This document shows positions 1 to 8,158 of a stretch of 21,881 bases of DNA, piece after piece. The DNA comes from Pelagophyceae sp. CCMP2097 (Eukaryota; Sar; Pelagophyceae). The stretch spans positions 38,412 to 60,292 of the forward strand of contig MU657408.1 in the NCBI GenBank assembly GCA_026770575.1, given 5' to 3'. The stretch's first letter is position 1; every line of letters starts with the position of its first letter. Below the pieces are notes generated by a model. It saw only the letters and a program-made list of their open reading frames with translations, was not told the DNA's origin and did no database searches. The translations under genes and the position numbers were made by a program.

Positions 1-2
1 TT

Positions 3-2650
3 TTAGATTTAAATTATGGGAGTGCGGAAAGTGATCTTGAAGATACAAAACTTTTCCTAAATTTTAATATCAAATTTATCACACAAGCAGCAGGAGGATG
101 TTGTTCGACGAATAACGGATTAAAAAAGAATATCGGGAAAGGGAAAAATAAAATAAAAATCGAATCCCCACACGCAACAAATAACAACTGTTTTTTTAAA
201 TGTATAAATTCACAATATCCTAACAAGTTGATAAAATTCGGGTTACTACAATGTAATGAACTACGAACACAATTCGGTATAGAGAAAAATTCTAAAATAT
301 CAATCGAGAATGCGGTTGAGATTTTAAATTTTTACATGACGATAAGACTATTGCGATATTTTGCCAAGAGATGGAAAACGGAGAATTGACTAATACTTTT
401 ATGGGAGGAAATCATGAATCGGAATTTAAACTTTTGTTAATTGATTCACATTATAGTATTATAAAGGCAAAATGGAAATTTTGCGAAAACTGTTTTAAAG
501 AATATCTTGGAACGAATCATAAATGCGTTCTTTCTGCGGTCAAATTCTTGAAAGAGAGAAAGAACCCTGAAATTCTTTATGCGGCAGTCCCCCCAAAAAA
601 CATCCAATTAAAAAATAATGAAATTCTTTATTACGATATCGAAACACATAGAAACAATGAGATTAAAGAACATCGAGCGTATATAGTGGGGTTTGCGTAC
701 TACGATAAAACTGGTAAAAAATCCTATAAAACAATCGCAGGGAGAATCTGTATGAGAGAATTTTATGATTTGCTGGGAACAGATGAATTCTCTCATATTA
801 AATTTTTAAATGCTTACAATGGTAGCAGATTCGATCACTATTATTTAATGAAAGAAAAACTGTTTTCGGATGGGAAAAATAAGATGGGTGAGTATCTTAT
901 TAACAACGGACGGATTTTAAAGTTAAAAATTAAAGGGAAAAATGTTATAGATTTAGGACAACATTTAACGGGATCTTTGAAAAAAAACCTCGAGGATAAT
1001 CATTGTAAGGTTTTGAAAGGTGATATTGATCATAACATATCTACCGAATGGGAAGAAGCAACTCTTGAGAGGAGGAATGAAATAGAAAAATATTTATACT
1101 CGGACGTGATGGGTTTGATGGAATTGTATGAGACTATAAACCAACCCATCTATGACAAGTTTCAGATTAATTTGTGTGACAGCATGACAACCTCCAGTAA
1201 TGCTTATAATATCTGGAAAAATAGAATGTTAAAATATGATGTACATCTCCCTAATAGATTCACAAGAAAAAAATATTCGAAGTGCTATTTACGGAGGCAG
1301 AACTGTGGTGAATAAACGAACGTTTGTATGTAAATCATACGAAAAAATATCAGAAAATAATGTTTTATCTAAAATAGATGAAAATGGAAATAGTATTTAT
1401 GTAATTGATAAAGAAGTTTTTCGAACAATAGAAGACTATTTATTCGATGCCGATGTTGTAAGTTTATACCCCACAGCGATGACGAACAACTATCCAATTG
1501 GTAAATCAATAAATACTACGACATATCAAAATAATAAAATGGGAATTAACAAGATAGAATATATCACAAACAAAACGCTGCTAAATCCGATTTTAACACG
1601 AAAAGAGAAAGGATTACTTAAATGTGATTTAATTGACGGAGAGGGGTGGTATAGTTCTGTGGATATCGAAAACGCTAAAAAGCCGGTTATATTATAACAG
1701 TTTTTGAAGGTATTTATTGGAAAAAGAGTCGGCCCCCATATTCAAAAAATATGTGGAAGAATTTTATGAAATGAAAAAAACGCGATAAAAGGGTCGACAT
1801 GCTACGCCACTGCTAAATTGTATCTCAATGCTCTATATGGAAAAATGTTGCAAGATTCAATTAGAATTAAACAGAAAATTGTTTCAACATCTGAAGAATT
1901 TGCAATCCTATTTCAAAAAAATAAAATTCTATGTATCGACGAAATTACTCCAAACAGGTGGACAGTGTCGTATGAAACTCCTGTCCTGAATAAAGAAGAA
2001 TATGCTCAAAAACCTACACATCTCGGAGTATTTATTCTCGGATATTCTCGACAGATAATGATCGAAAAATATAACCAATGTGGAAACATTATCGAGAGAA
2101 TGCCATACTATTACGATACGGACAGTTTGGTTATTCCGAGCAAATGTCTTGATAAAGTTGAATTTGGGGAGGATCTTGGAGACGTCAGCGATGATGTTGG
2201 AGGTAAAATTGTAAAAGCCATTTTTATAGCCCCCTAAATTGTACGCATTCCAATACATCAGAACAAAGGACCAGACTCTACAATATCATTTTCGAGGAAA
2301 AGGAGTGAGTACCAAAACCCGAAGCATATCTTAAAACTCTATTAAATCGTGGCATAATAGAAAATACAAAACCTGATAAGAAACTATGGGAGGACTTCGA
2401 AGATATGTTAATAGGAAAATCAAAATTATTCTATCAGAATTTTTCAATAAAAAAAAAATGTCTCACTGAATCTACAAATGAAAAATGCTCAATTCTCTCA
2501 CATCGTCATATTGATTCTGAACAAACAAAAAGGGAAATAAATAAAAATTAATGGCGGGGAAGACAATATATAAACGAAAAAATAGAAATTAATGAAGAAG
2601 GGATTTATACAGTACCGCACGGGTTTGATTTAGAAAGTGCGATATTTTAA
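3..2650 (+). pseudogene. polB: Protein-primed family B DNA polymerase (Polinton/PLV type), 5'-truncated by window, multiply frameshifted
   Basis: Replicative polymerase of the viral element. Motifs appear in family order: an N-terminal block with NNNCFFKCIN (about 180-209), a CxxC...HxC zinc-like cluster (about 482-533), ExoI YYDIETH (about 629-649), ExoII NAYNGSRFD (about 808-834), ExoIII YLYSDV (about 1090-1107), motif A DVVSLYP (about 1452-1472), motif B KLYLNALYGKM (about 1814-1846), motif C YYDTDSLV (2109-2132) and a PKLYAF thumb motif (2228-2245). All three exonuclease and all three polymerase motifs keep their acidic residues. The frame shifts near 330, in the A7 run at 1267-1273, several times between 1690 and 1800, in the C5 run near 2227 and near 2315, and TAA interrupts the frame at 2549-2551. 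The coding similarity ends at the TAA at 2648-2650. About 880 codons remain, a usual size for pPolB; the true start is left of the window. Either a decayed gene or one with consensus errors. Confidence 0.9.
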
Positions 2651-2920
2651 TAGAATTAATATCTTATCGAGGTTATATGACAAAAGGACGAATGTATATG
2701 ATTACATGTTTAAAGACAAATTTTAATTAAATATTTTGGTTCGACAACACAAACTTTGTAAGCCAGATTATCAGGACATGTATATAAAACTTTTTAAGAA
2801 AAATATGACATGTATATATATATGCCTTACCGAAATAAAAGGAACCAAAAATAACAAAAGAAGCAATTTTATTTAAAATAGAATATGGTAGTTTTGTTAT
2901 AAAATTTAATTTAAAAAATC

Positions 2921-3000
2921 TTCCGAAACATTTTTAATGTTTTCCGAACTAAATATAATCTTCCGAAACATTTTTAATGTTTTCCGAACTAAATATAATC
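2921..3000. repeat. Two perfect tandem copies of a 40-bp unit
   Basis: Copies at 2921-2960 and 2961-3000 are identical. Each begins ttccgaaacattttt and contains aacatttttaatgtt, which can fold into a short hairpin (aacat/atgtt). It ends 33 bases before the ATG at 3034, so it sits in the promoter region of the Lys-rich gene. Exact identity suggests a recent duplication. Confidence 0.9.
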
Positions 3001-3024
3001 TCCCAAACTAATTTATATTTCATG

Positions 3025-3033
3025 TATATATAT
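3025..3033 (+). promoter_or_regulatory. TATA-type motif abutting ATG at 3034
   Basis: Alternating tatatatat runs directly into the start codon of the Lys-rich gene. Similar motifs sit at 3590-3598, 4681-4688, 7615-7629, 8152-8158 and 9559-9563, each right before another viral start codon. Confidence 0.4.
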
Positions 3034-3557
3034 ATGGATGAAACAAAAAAAAATGACATTGTGGATGACATTGTGGATGACATTCAAAAATTGGAAAAAT
3101 TGGAAAAATTGGTAAAATTGGAAAAATCAAGAAACCTCGAAGTGAGAAGCAAATGGCAAATGATAAAAGACTCGCACTAAGGTATAAGGAAAGTCATGAT
3201 TGTGAGAAAATAAAAAATGAGTCATAAAATCAGATAGTGAGGAGGAATCCAAAAAAATGGAAAAAATGGAACAAAATTAAAATCGAGAAACCTGTTATCA
3301 GAAGGATAAAAAAAAAACCTGATTATCATATAGAGTGCTCCGATGAATCTGAACAAGAAGCCCCTGAAATAAAAAATGTTAACAGACATAAAGCGAGAAT
3401 TGTTTATGAATCAGAAAATTCAGAAAATGAAGAAAATGAAGAGGACAAAATTGTTCAAATAGTTAAAAAGGTTCAAAAGGTTCAAAAGGTCCAAAAGGTC
3501 CAAAAAGTCCAAAAGGTCCAAAAAGTTCAAAAAATGATTCCTTTCAATTTCTTTTAA
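3034..3557 (+). pseudogene. Lys-rich low-complexity protein with KLE and KVQ tripeptide repeats, frameshifted
   Basis: Family not recognised. The start chosen is ATG 3034 because a TATA run abuts it; the first residues are MDETKKNDIVDDIVDD, with a 12-base coding duplication (IVDD twice), then KLEKLEKLVKLEK. After a TAA at 3178-3180 the same kind of sequence continues in another frame (NDKRLALRYKESHDCEKI), then in a Ser/Glu-rich stretch, and finally in the frame open from 3237 to 3557, which ends with seven KVQ units. At least three frame changes are needed to read it as one protein of about 170 residues. Alternating acidic and basic blocks with no Cys cluster or membrane segment suggest a nucleic-acid-associated or disordered virion protein, but this is inference. 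The two halves could also be separate small genes. Confidence 0.5.
3468..3530 (+). repeat. 9-bp minisatellite encoding KVQ x7
   Basis: Seven units of the form aa(a/g)gt(t/c)caa in frame. Third-position changes between units (gtt/gtc, aag/aaa) keep the protein repeat exact while the DNA drifts, which suggests the tripeptide rather than the DNA has been kept. Confidence 0.85.
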
Positions 3558-3589
3558 GAGTTTGGCTTTGCTTTATTTAATTAAAAAGC

Positions 3590-3598
3590 ATATATATT
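3590..3598 (+). promoter_or_regulatory. TATA-type motif abutting ATG at 3599
   Basis: atatatatt immediately precedes the nuclease start codon, following an A-rich stretch. Confidence 0.4.
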
Positions 3599-4403
3599 AT
3601 GGACTTCGATAATGTAAATAAAAAAAAAATATTTGAAGATGGATTATTCCCTCCTTCCATAAAACACAAAACAAACAATTTTAAAAATATTGACAGTTAT
3701 CTATATATAATTTCTAAGAGATTTAATCCATACAGTTTAAATGATGATGAACGCATGAGTAAATCGTCGAATTTAGTTAAAGTTGGTTATAGCCGAACTT
3801 AAAGAATTTCCGGTACACCTAATGACTTCATTCGATTGACTGGATTTCGAACCTCATTAATATCGTTCAATGTACACAGATTTTATTTATATGACGAGGC
3901 TGTAAGCCCTACTAAGGGCAACGGTATTGCATCTGAAGCGCAAAAAGCCGAATTCGTTCTTCATGAGATGATATTGAATGTGTTCAAACCGTCAGTGAAA
4001 CGCATTGTATTCTCTAATGGAAACGTTTCTGAGTGGTTCGATGTTGATATAAAATAAATGGAAAAATTCCTAAAATTTTGTGACGAAAGTATATTTAATA
4101 AAATAAAACCAAACGTGATAGACGGAACATAATTTTTTAAAAAACTCCTCAGATTTAATCAGAAGAGTTGAATATAAAAGGAATTTGAAAAAAATACCGA
4201 GTGTCCACGCTCAGGAAAAAGCAGTTGGATATAAACATATTAACTGTATTCTTAAAAGAGTTGATGATCCTCGTTCAGTTGGTGTGTCTTCGCAACGGTA
4301 CGTTTATTCTTTGACACAAGTCAGTGCTATGGCTGCCCACGATAAAAGAATAAAAGAGAGAATTTTTTTTTTTTTTTTAAATTATATGGATGAATTTCAA
4401 TGA
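3599..4403 (+). pseudogene. T5orf172 / GIY-YIG-superfamily nuclease, interrupted
   Basis: Probable endonuclease of the T5orf172 branch of the GIY-YIG superfamily, common in large DNA viruses and PLVs. The family pattern is visible: SYLYIISKR (GIY-like strand), LVKVGYSR (YIG-like strand with Arg), then E..LHEMILNVF (catalytic-Glu helix), then VSEWFDVDIK. The frame is interrupted by TAA at 3800-3802, with matching sequence continuing in the same frame to a second TAA at 4055-4057. The ATG at 4058 is in that same frame and codes MEKFLKFCDESIFNKIK, so the gene probably continues. After a shift near 4130 the frame open through 4185 to 4403 (SVHAQEKAVGYKHINCILK) looks like its C-terminal domain, which I do not recognise. 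It ends in a 16-T run (4363-4378) against the next gene. The tail could instead be a separate gene. Confidence 0.65.
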
Positions 4404-4620
4404 AAACCCATTAATACTTTTATCACTAATCGCAGGGATCGGTTTATGTTTCCATAAGACTTTAAGGAGTTGTGTTGTGAGTAGGATAACACATGTAAAA
4501 TGCGGATGTATAGATATCGAACAGAGTGTTATATCTGATTCGAGTATTATCGAGATAATGAACACGGACGATGAGAAAAATGAAGAAAAAACTGTTTGGA
4601 AGGTTTTTATATCAAAATAA
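4390..4620 (+). CDS. Small predicted single-pass membrane protein
   Basis: A 76-residue open frame with no lesion. Residues about 8-21 are hydrophobic (LILLSLIAGIGLCF), enough for one membrane segment. They are followed by a basic, Cys-containing stretch (RSCVVSRITHVKCGC) and a charged tail rich in Asp/Glu/Lys. An overlapping ATG at 4386 gives only five codons before a stop, so 4390 is the start. It lies between the nuclease and the packaging ATPase, a position where PLVs often carry a small membrane protein. Function unknown. A role at the virion's internal membrane or in host membrane interaction is only a guess from its topology. Confidence 0.6.
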   Translation: MNFNENPLILLSLIAGIGLCFHKTLRSCVVSRITHVKCGCIDIEQSVISDSSIIEIMNTDDEKNEEKTVWKVFISK

Positions 4621-4626
4621 AAAGCA

Positions 4627-4666
4627 AGACCACAAAAGACCGCAAAAGACCACAAAAGACCGCAAA
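4627..4666. repeat. Four tandem 10-bp units (agaccrcaaa)
   Basis: Units alternate agaccacaaa / agaccgcaaa, giving a 20-bp higher-order repeat. It fills the gap between the stop of the membrane protein and the ATPase start at 4689. A 10-bp period puts each copy on the same face of the helix. Confidence 0.85.
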
Positions 4667-4680
4667 ATAAAAAAAGTTCA

Positions 4681-4688
4681 TAATATAA
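4681..4688 (+). promoter_or_regulatory. TATA-type motif abutting ATG at 4689
   Basis: taatataa immediately precedes the ATPase start codon, downstream of the 10-bp repeat array. Confidence 0.35.
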
Positions 4689-5425
4689 ATGAAATTAAAA
4701 GTACTAAATAAAAATGATACCAAAATCGAGATAATGGAACAAAGCGCAGACAGTTCGTTAAAATATAATAATAATAAAACAAAAAGAATTGAAAACGTTG
4801 ATTGGCTACCAGATACGCAGTTGTTCCCTAATAAATGTAGTTGTTTTCTTATCTTGGGTAGCCCTGGCTCATGAAAAAGTATGTTTGTAAACAGTGTATT
4901 GACTGCTAAAAATAAAAAAAATAGAATATATGCCAACGTTCTTGATAAAATTATTCTCTTCATCCCAGAGTCTACGCTCCATTCTATTATAGTGAATCCC
5001 TATGAGTCCCTCCCAGAGGAACAAATCTTCCACGAATATAACGAAGAATTCCTTGACTATATTCTAGAATCCTGTGAACGCGATTCTCTCGAATTATTGG
5101 ACACATGCGTTTATATAGATGATGCGGCGAATCTAATGCGAAAATGATTTCCAAATTAAATAACTTGATATGAAAACACAGGCATCTCAGATTGACAATT
5201 TTTTTATGTCTTCAAGATCAAACCCAACTGAGTTTATCGGCTCGTCAGTCAGTTAGTTGTATAATTAATTTCTCATGTAATAACGTGAAACGTTTAAAAT
5301 TGTTTCATAAGGAATATCTACCTAATATAACATTTAAAGAATATATGGAATTGCAACCTTTGCTGTATAAAAACAAGGGTGATTTTCTTGGAATACGATT
5401 GGATAAATCTCCTGTTTTTTTTTAG
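4689..5425 (+). pseudogene. A32-type genome packaging ATPase, stop codon in Walker A plus one frameshift
   Basis: FtsK/HerA-type ATPase that pumps viral DNA into the capsid. The Walker A loop is at 4857-4880: GSPGS is followed by TGA (4872-4874) exactly where the invariant glycine should be, then KS in the same frame. Walker B is VYIDD at 5109-5123. A frame change in the AAAA run near 5141 moves the reading to a frame that has a second TGA at 5171-5173 and then continues with LRLTIFLCLQDQTQLSLS, which fits the conserved strand and Gln sensor after Walker B. It ends with KEYLPNITFKEYMEL and a TAG at 5423-5425. The length of about 245 codons is normal. As written the product cannot bind ATP, so the gene is dead unless the bases are wrong or the stop is read through. 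Confidence 0.85.
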
Positions 5426-5495
5426 TAATTTTGATATGATAAAAATATCATCTGAAGAATAAAACTGTTTTTCAATTTTTTTAAAAGGTTTAAGT

Positions 5496-6044
5496 ATGGA
5501 ACAATACAACCACGAAGATACGATGGAAAGATTGTTCTCTGTAAATTTGAGAAGAGAGAAAAACGAAAGATTTGAATATACACACAGTTATCAGGATCAT
5601 GGGAGATTTGGAATACCAATTGAAGTCAAACAAAGTAACACACAACTCTCAGAAACACCGTATTTAGACGACGACGATACAAATCGTGTAGAGTATGCGA
5701 ATCGTGAGGATGAAGCAGATGATGAAGATACAGAGGATGTTGAAAATGCAGTTCCAGAACGGGAAACCATGACTCCAACTGAGACTTCTCTATTAATATC
5801 AGATCGAACAAATGATATTGTTTTTATACAAACGAGTAAAAAACTATTCAAAGCATCGCGGGCTGAATTAATCAGCATTTCTGAGATGCTTGAAATACCA
5901 TTCCCAGCAACAAATAAAAATAGAAAAATAACATGGGTTACAAACATAAAAAAAGAAGCCAATTTACGAGAAAGTATTCCGAACTTTCTTTTTGACGAGA
6001 AAATTATTTTACTTTTTGATAAAGGCCAGCGTGCAAGTCGATAA
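5496..6044 (+). CDS. Acidic protein of unknown function, intact
   Basis: A 182-residue open frame, not recognised. It has a charged N-terminus, a strongly acidic linker at about residues 58-82 (DDDD, EDEADDEDTEDVE) and a C-terminal half with regular hydrophobic spacing (about 97-178, for example DIVFIQTSKKLFKASRAEL) that looks folded. There is no Cys, no signal peptide and no membrane segment. It sits just after the packaging ATPase, where virophages and Polintons usually have the maturation Cys protease, but lacking Cys it cannot be that enzyme. Its integrity next to broken genes is notable. It could be a scaffold, core or regulatory protein; the sequence does not decide. Confidence 0.65.
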   Translation: MEQYNHEDTMERLFSVNLRREKNERFEYTHSYQDHGRFGIPIEVKQSNTQLSETPYLDDDDTNRVEYANREDEADDEDTEDVENAVPERETMTPTETSLLISDRTNDIVFIQTSKKLFKASRAELISISEMLEIPFPATNKNRKITWVTNIKKEANLRESIPNFLFDEKIILLFDKGQRASR

Positions 6045-6056
6045 GTCGATAATTTA

Positions 6057-6602
6057 TTATATAACATAGTTCTCGATGTCATGGGGATTTGAGCCAGTTA
6101 CATCGAGAAAAAAGGAGGTTTCGTTTTGGTTTGGGATCAGATTACTCAATATTGATATTGGATCGTATCGAGTCGTGAAATTGTATATTTTTGACGTAGA
6201 AGTATCGTTATTTACATACTGTTTCATGGAACGTTGGAGATCATAATAGGGGTTCCCACCCGCCGCGTAAGTATAGGTTGCAAACACCTCATTATTTTTA
6301 GCGACTTCATTGGCCACAGAACCGCCCTGACTGTTTCCAGTAACTACGATTTCTTTGTTTGGATAAGTCTCTTGAACCTGTTCAAATTTTTGATTGGCTT
6401 GAATAAATCTGTCAGAATTTTTTGTATCTCCAGTAAGAATTTCAAAGTTTGTATACATGTCGTTTATATTCATTGGATCCGTTGGACGATAGGATATATA
6501 TACATATTTATCATCTTCATATATTTTCGATCGTCGATCTGATAAAAGTGGATTTTTTTTAAAATTGGGTGGAGTGACATTATATAAACTTGCGCGTGAC
6601 AA
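6057..6602 (-). CDS. Class 3-type lipase / esterase (alpha/beta hydrolase)
   Basis: Probable lipid-ester hydrolase. The nucleophile elbow GNSQGG places Ser91; Asp147 in RYDPIS and His174 in NPHDIENY complete a plausible Ser-Asp-His triad in the right order. The strand before the elbow (KEIVVTG) and the YISYRPTDP segment fit lipase class 3 proteins seen in PLVs and giant viruses. It is the only minus-strand gene in the middle of the block and may help in entry or release through host membranes (inference). The open frame has no ATG near its beginning: it opens with TTG at 6602 after a TAG. One extra base in the T7 run at 6611-6617 would join it to an ATG at 6630 (MDANLRKK), so the true start may lie there behind a one-base indel. 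About 181 residues as read, slightly short. Confidence 0.8.
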   Translation of the reverse strand: MSRASLYNVTPPNFKKNPLLSDRRSKIYEDDKYVYISYRPTDPMNINDMYTNFEILTGDTKNSDRFIQANQKFEQVQETYPNKEIVVTGNSQGGSVANEVAKNNEVFATYTYAAGGNPYYDLQRSMKQYVNNDTSTSKIYNFTTRYDPISILSNLIPNQNETSFFLDVTGSNPHDIENYVI

Positions 6603-6664
6603 ATGATATGTTTTTTTCTAAGATTGGCATCCATAACTGTTATTTTTTTATAAATTTAAGATGT

Positions 6665-7606
6665 ATGGAAGACATAAACGTGTATCTTGATAGCAAAAAC
6701 GTAGAGGACATTCGTAATGGACAATTCAAGTTTAATATATTCCCAGATATTACTATACCAGATGATTATACCGCAAGTCTATACATAAAATCGTTTTCTT
6801 GCATGAATAGCATTACGAACATACCGGATGATGTTGTCGTAAGTTATCGACTATTGTCTAATGATGGTGTTCGTGAAGAGTCCTTCTTGTTTTTGATGGG
6901 GTCGTATTATGCTGAAGACATTGTCGCTCGTTTGAATGAAGGGTTTGATAAACAAAATCAAAATTCGAATAACTTCGGAACTATTGTCATTTTTTTCGAT
7001 TCGTCAACTTTAAAATTTCGTATTCAACAAAAAACAAATAACCTAGCATCTTTTACTATTTTAGAAAGTAGCGTATGGGCGCTTTTAAATATCAAACCTC
7101 AAGTATATAAGTCTATTGCAATCAGTGAAAGTTCCTGTGATTTAAAGGAAAATCAACACAACCTAAATATATCCATACGAGAGACTAGTCCAAATGAACG
7201 AACAAATTCCACTATCATCCATCGATGTGCAAAAATTGAAATTGTCAACGAGTTTGGATCGTATATTTTTTTCAATGCAGTTAAACCAATTATGCACAGC
7301 CATATCAGACATCATTCAACTAATCAATTTTCAATTAAATTACATCTAGACGATGGGACTGTATTTATTCCAGATCGTTATCAAATCACTCTTGTTATTC
7401 AATTTAAATATGCAAAAAGAGAACATAGAGTAAATGAGATAATCGATTCCATGTATCATCTGTATAAAAAGACACAGTTAGATGTACATGAGATAAATAG
7501 AACCGATTCATTTCATGGAAAAACGGATGTTTTAACCCGACCAGAGTTAAATTGTTATTTCCCATCTTCCAAAAACATCAATTTCGGGAGAGTACCAGGT
7601 CGCTAA
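6665..7606 (+). CDS. Probable minor capsid (penton) protein
   Basis: A 313-residue open frame starting at ATG 6665 (MEDINVYLDSKNVED). Earlier in-frame codons back to 6590 overlap the divergent lipase and look non-coding. The protein is rich in predicted beta strands with few charged repeats. The segment near residues 243-267, ending RYQITLVIQFKY and preceded by an LDDGT turn, resembles the last strands of the penton jelly roll in PLVs and virophages, where an acidic D-x-G turn is followed by a hydrophobic strand. Length (about 300) and position (after ATPase, before MCP) match mavirus and Polinton gene order. Residues after about 275 form a charged helical tail. No frameshift or stop. Penton identity rests on order, length and fold-like pattern rather than a catalytic motif. 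Confidence 0.55.
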   Translation: MEDINVYLDSKNVEDIRNGQFKFNIFPDITIPDDYTASLYIKSFSCMNSITNIPDDVVVSYRLLSNDGVREESFLFLMGSYYAEDIVARLNEGFDKQNQNSNNFGTIVIFFDSSTLKFRIQQKTNNLASFTILESSVWALLNIKPQVYKSIAISESSCDLKENQHNLNISIRETSPNERTNSTIIHRCAKIEIVNEFGSYIFFNAVKPIMHSHIRHHSTNQFSIKLHLDDGTVFIPDRYQITLVIQFKYAKREHRVNEIIDSMYHLYKKTQLDVHEINRTDSFHGKTDVLTRPELNCYFPSSKNINFGRVPGR

Positions 7607-7614
7607 AAAATAAT

Positions 7615-7629
7615 AATATATAAAATATT
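7615..7629 (+). promoter_or_regulatory. TATA-type motif abutting ATG at 7630
   Basis: aatatataaaatatt lies directly between the penton stop codon region and the next ATG. Confidence 0.4.
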
Positions 7630-8037
7630 ATGCTTCCAAAAACTCGTGAAGAAATAATTGCTCACCAACAGCGCATGCGTGCAAAATTCTTTACTACAGT
7701 GATCACACCAAATCGTATATATACTGTAGACAATCGAACTAATAAAGAAATCTTACAAAGAAGTGTTCCTACCATAATGAAAAATCAAAAAATGCAAAAA
7801 ATGCAAAAAATGCAAAAAATGCAAAAATTAGAAAAATTAGAAAACACACCCAAAAAAAGAAAGGACGTAGCCCAAAAAATCGCTACATTTTTAAAAGGCA
7901 TTGGTAATGGAGCAAAAACAGTTTCCGAAGTCACAACCTTTTACAATCCGGAATTGGTTGAATATACGACCCCTCTTTTTTTGGGTGGGGAGATCATTAT
8001 TAAAGACACTGGGAATTTTATACAAAAAAACAGATAG
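7630..8037 (+). CDS. Small basic protein with KMQ/KLE repeats, putative virion protein
   Basis: A 135-residue intact frame ending in TAG. The N-terminal 50 residues are basic. Then come four KMQ units and two KLE units (7789-7842), a Lys/Arg cluster (PKKRKD), and a C-terminal part with an amphipathic segment (IATFLKGIGNGAKTVSEV) and a more hydrophobic end (PLFLGGEIIIKDT). It lies between the penton candidate and the MCP, which argues for a structural role. The basic patch plus amphipathic helix recalls small core or membrane-active capsid proteins of adenovirus-like lineages, but no family motif proves this. The repeat type is shared with the gene at 3034-3557. Confidence 0.65.
   Translation: MLPKTREEIIAHQQRMRAKFFTTVITPNRIYTVDNRTNKEILQRSVPTIMKNQKMQKMQKMQKMQKLEKLENTPKKRKDVAQKIATFLKGIGNGAKTVSEVTTFYNPELVEYTTPLFLGGEIIIKDTGNFIQKNR
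7789..7842 (+). repeat. 9-bp minisatellite encoding KMQ x4 then KLE x2
   Basis: Four perfect aaaatgcaa units followed by two aaattagaa units, in frame inside the small basic protein gene. Confidence 0.85.
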
Positions 8038-8040
8038 GTT

Positions 8041-8158
8041 TATAAAAAAAATGAAAAAAAGGAATAGAAAAAATAAAAATGTCTGATATTAAAAAAATAA
8101 AGATTTTCTTCCCCTTCAATATTGAATAACTAAAATATTTTTTATATTTTGTATAGAT
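8041..8158. other. Short AT-rich gap before MCP
   Basis: Contains only a very short Lys/Asn-rich open stretch (MKKRNRKNKNV) and A/T runs. The motif tatagat at 8152-8158 abuts the MCP start and is the likely promoter element. Confidence 0.35.

Larger units (their letters stand above)
2651..3033. other. Intergenic region between PolB and the Lys-rich gene
   Basis: No supportable gene. Very AT-rich. It holds two copies of gacatgtatata about 35 bases apart (near 2773 and 2808) and the 40-bp tandem duplication at 2921-3000. It could carry a polymerase 3' signal and the promoter of the next gene. Confidence 0.5.

Noticed and set aside
2921..3000. CRISPR-like direct repeats
   Set aside because: Copies are adjacent without unique spacers; the 17-bp and 72-bp arrays likewise have none. 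Eukaryotic or viral tandem repeats.
5496..6044. Maturation Cys protease by position
   Set aside because: The protein contains no cysteine and no His-Asp/Glu-Cys pattern.
5597..6082. 161-codon minus-strand frame opposite the acidic protein
   Set aside because: Ser-rich antisense shadow; the plus frame has better composition and start context.
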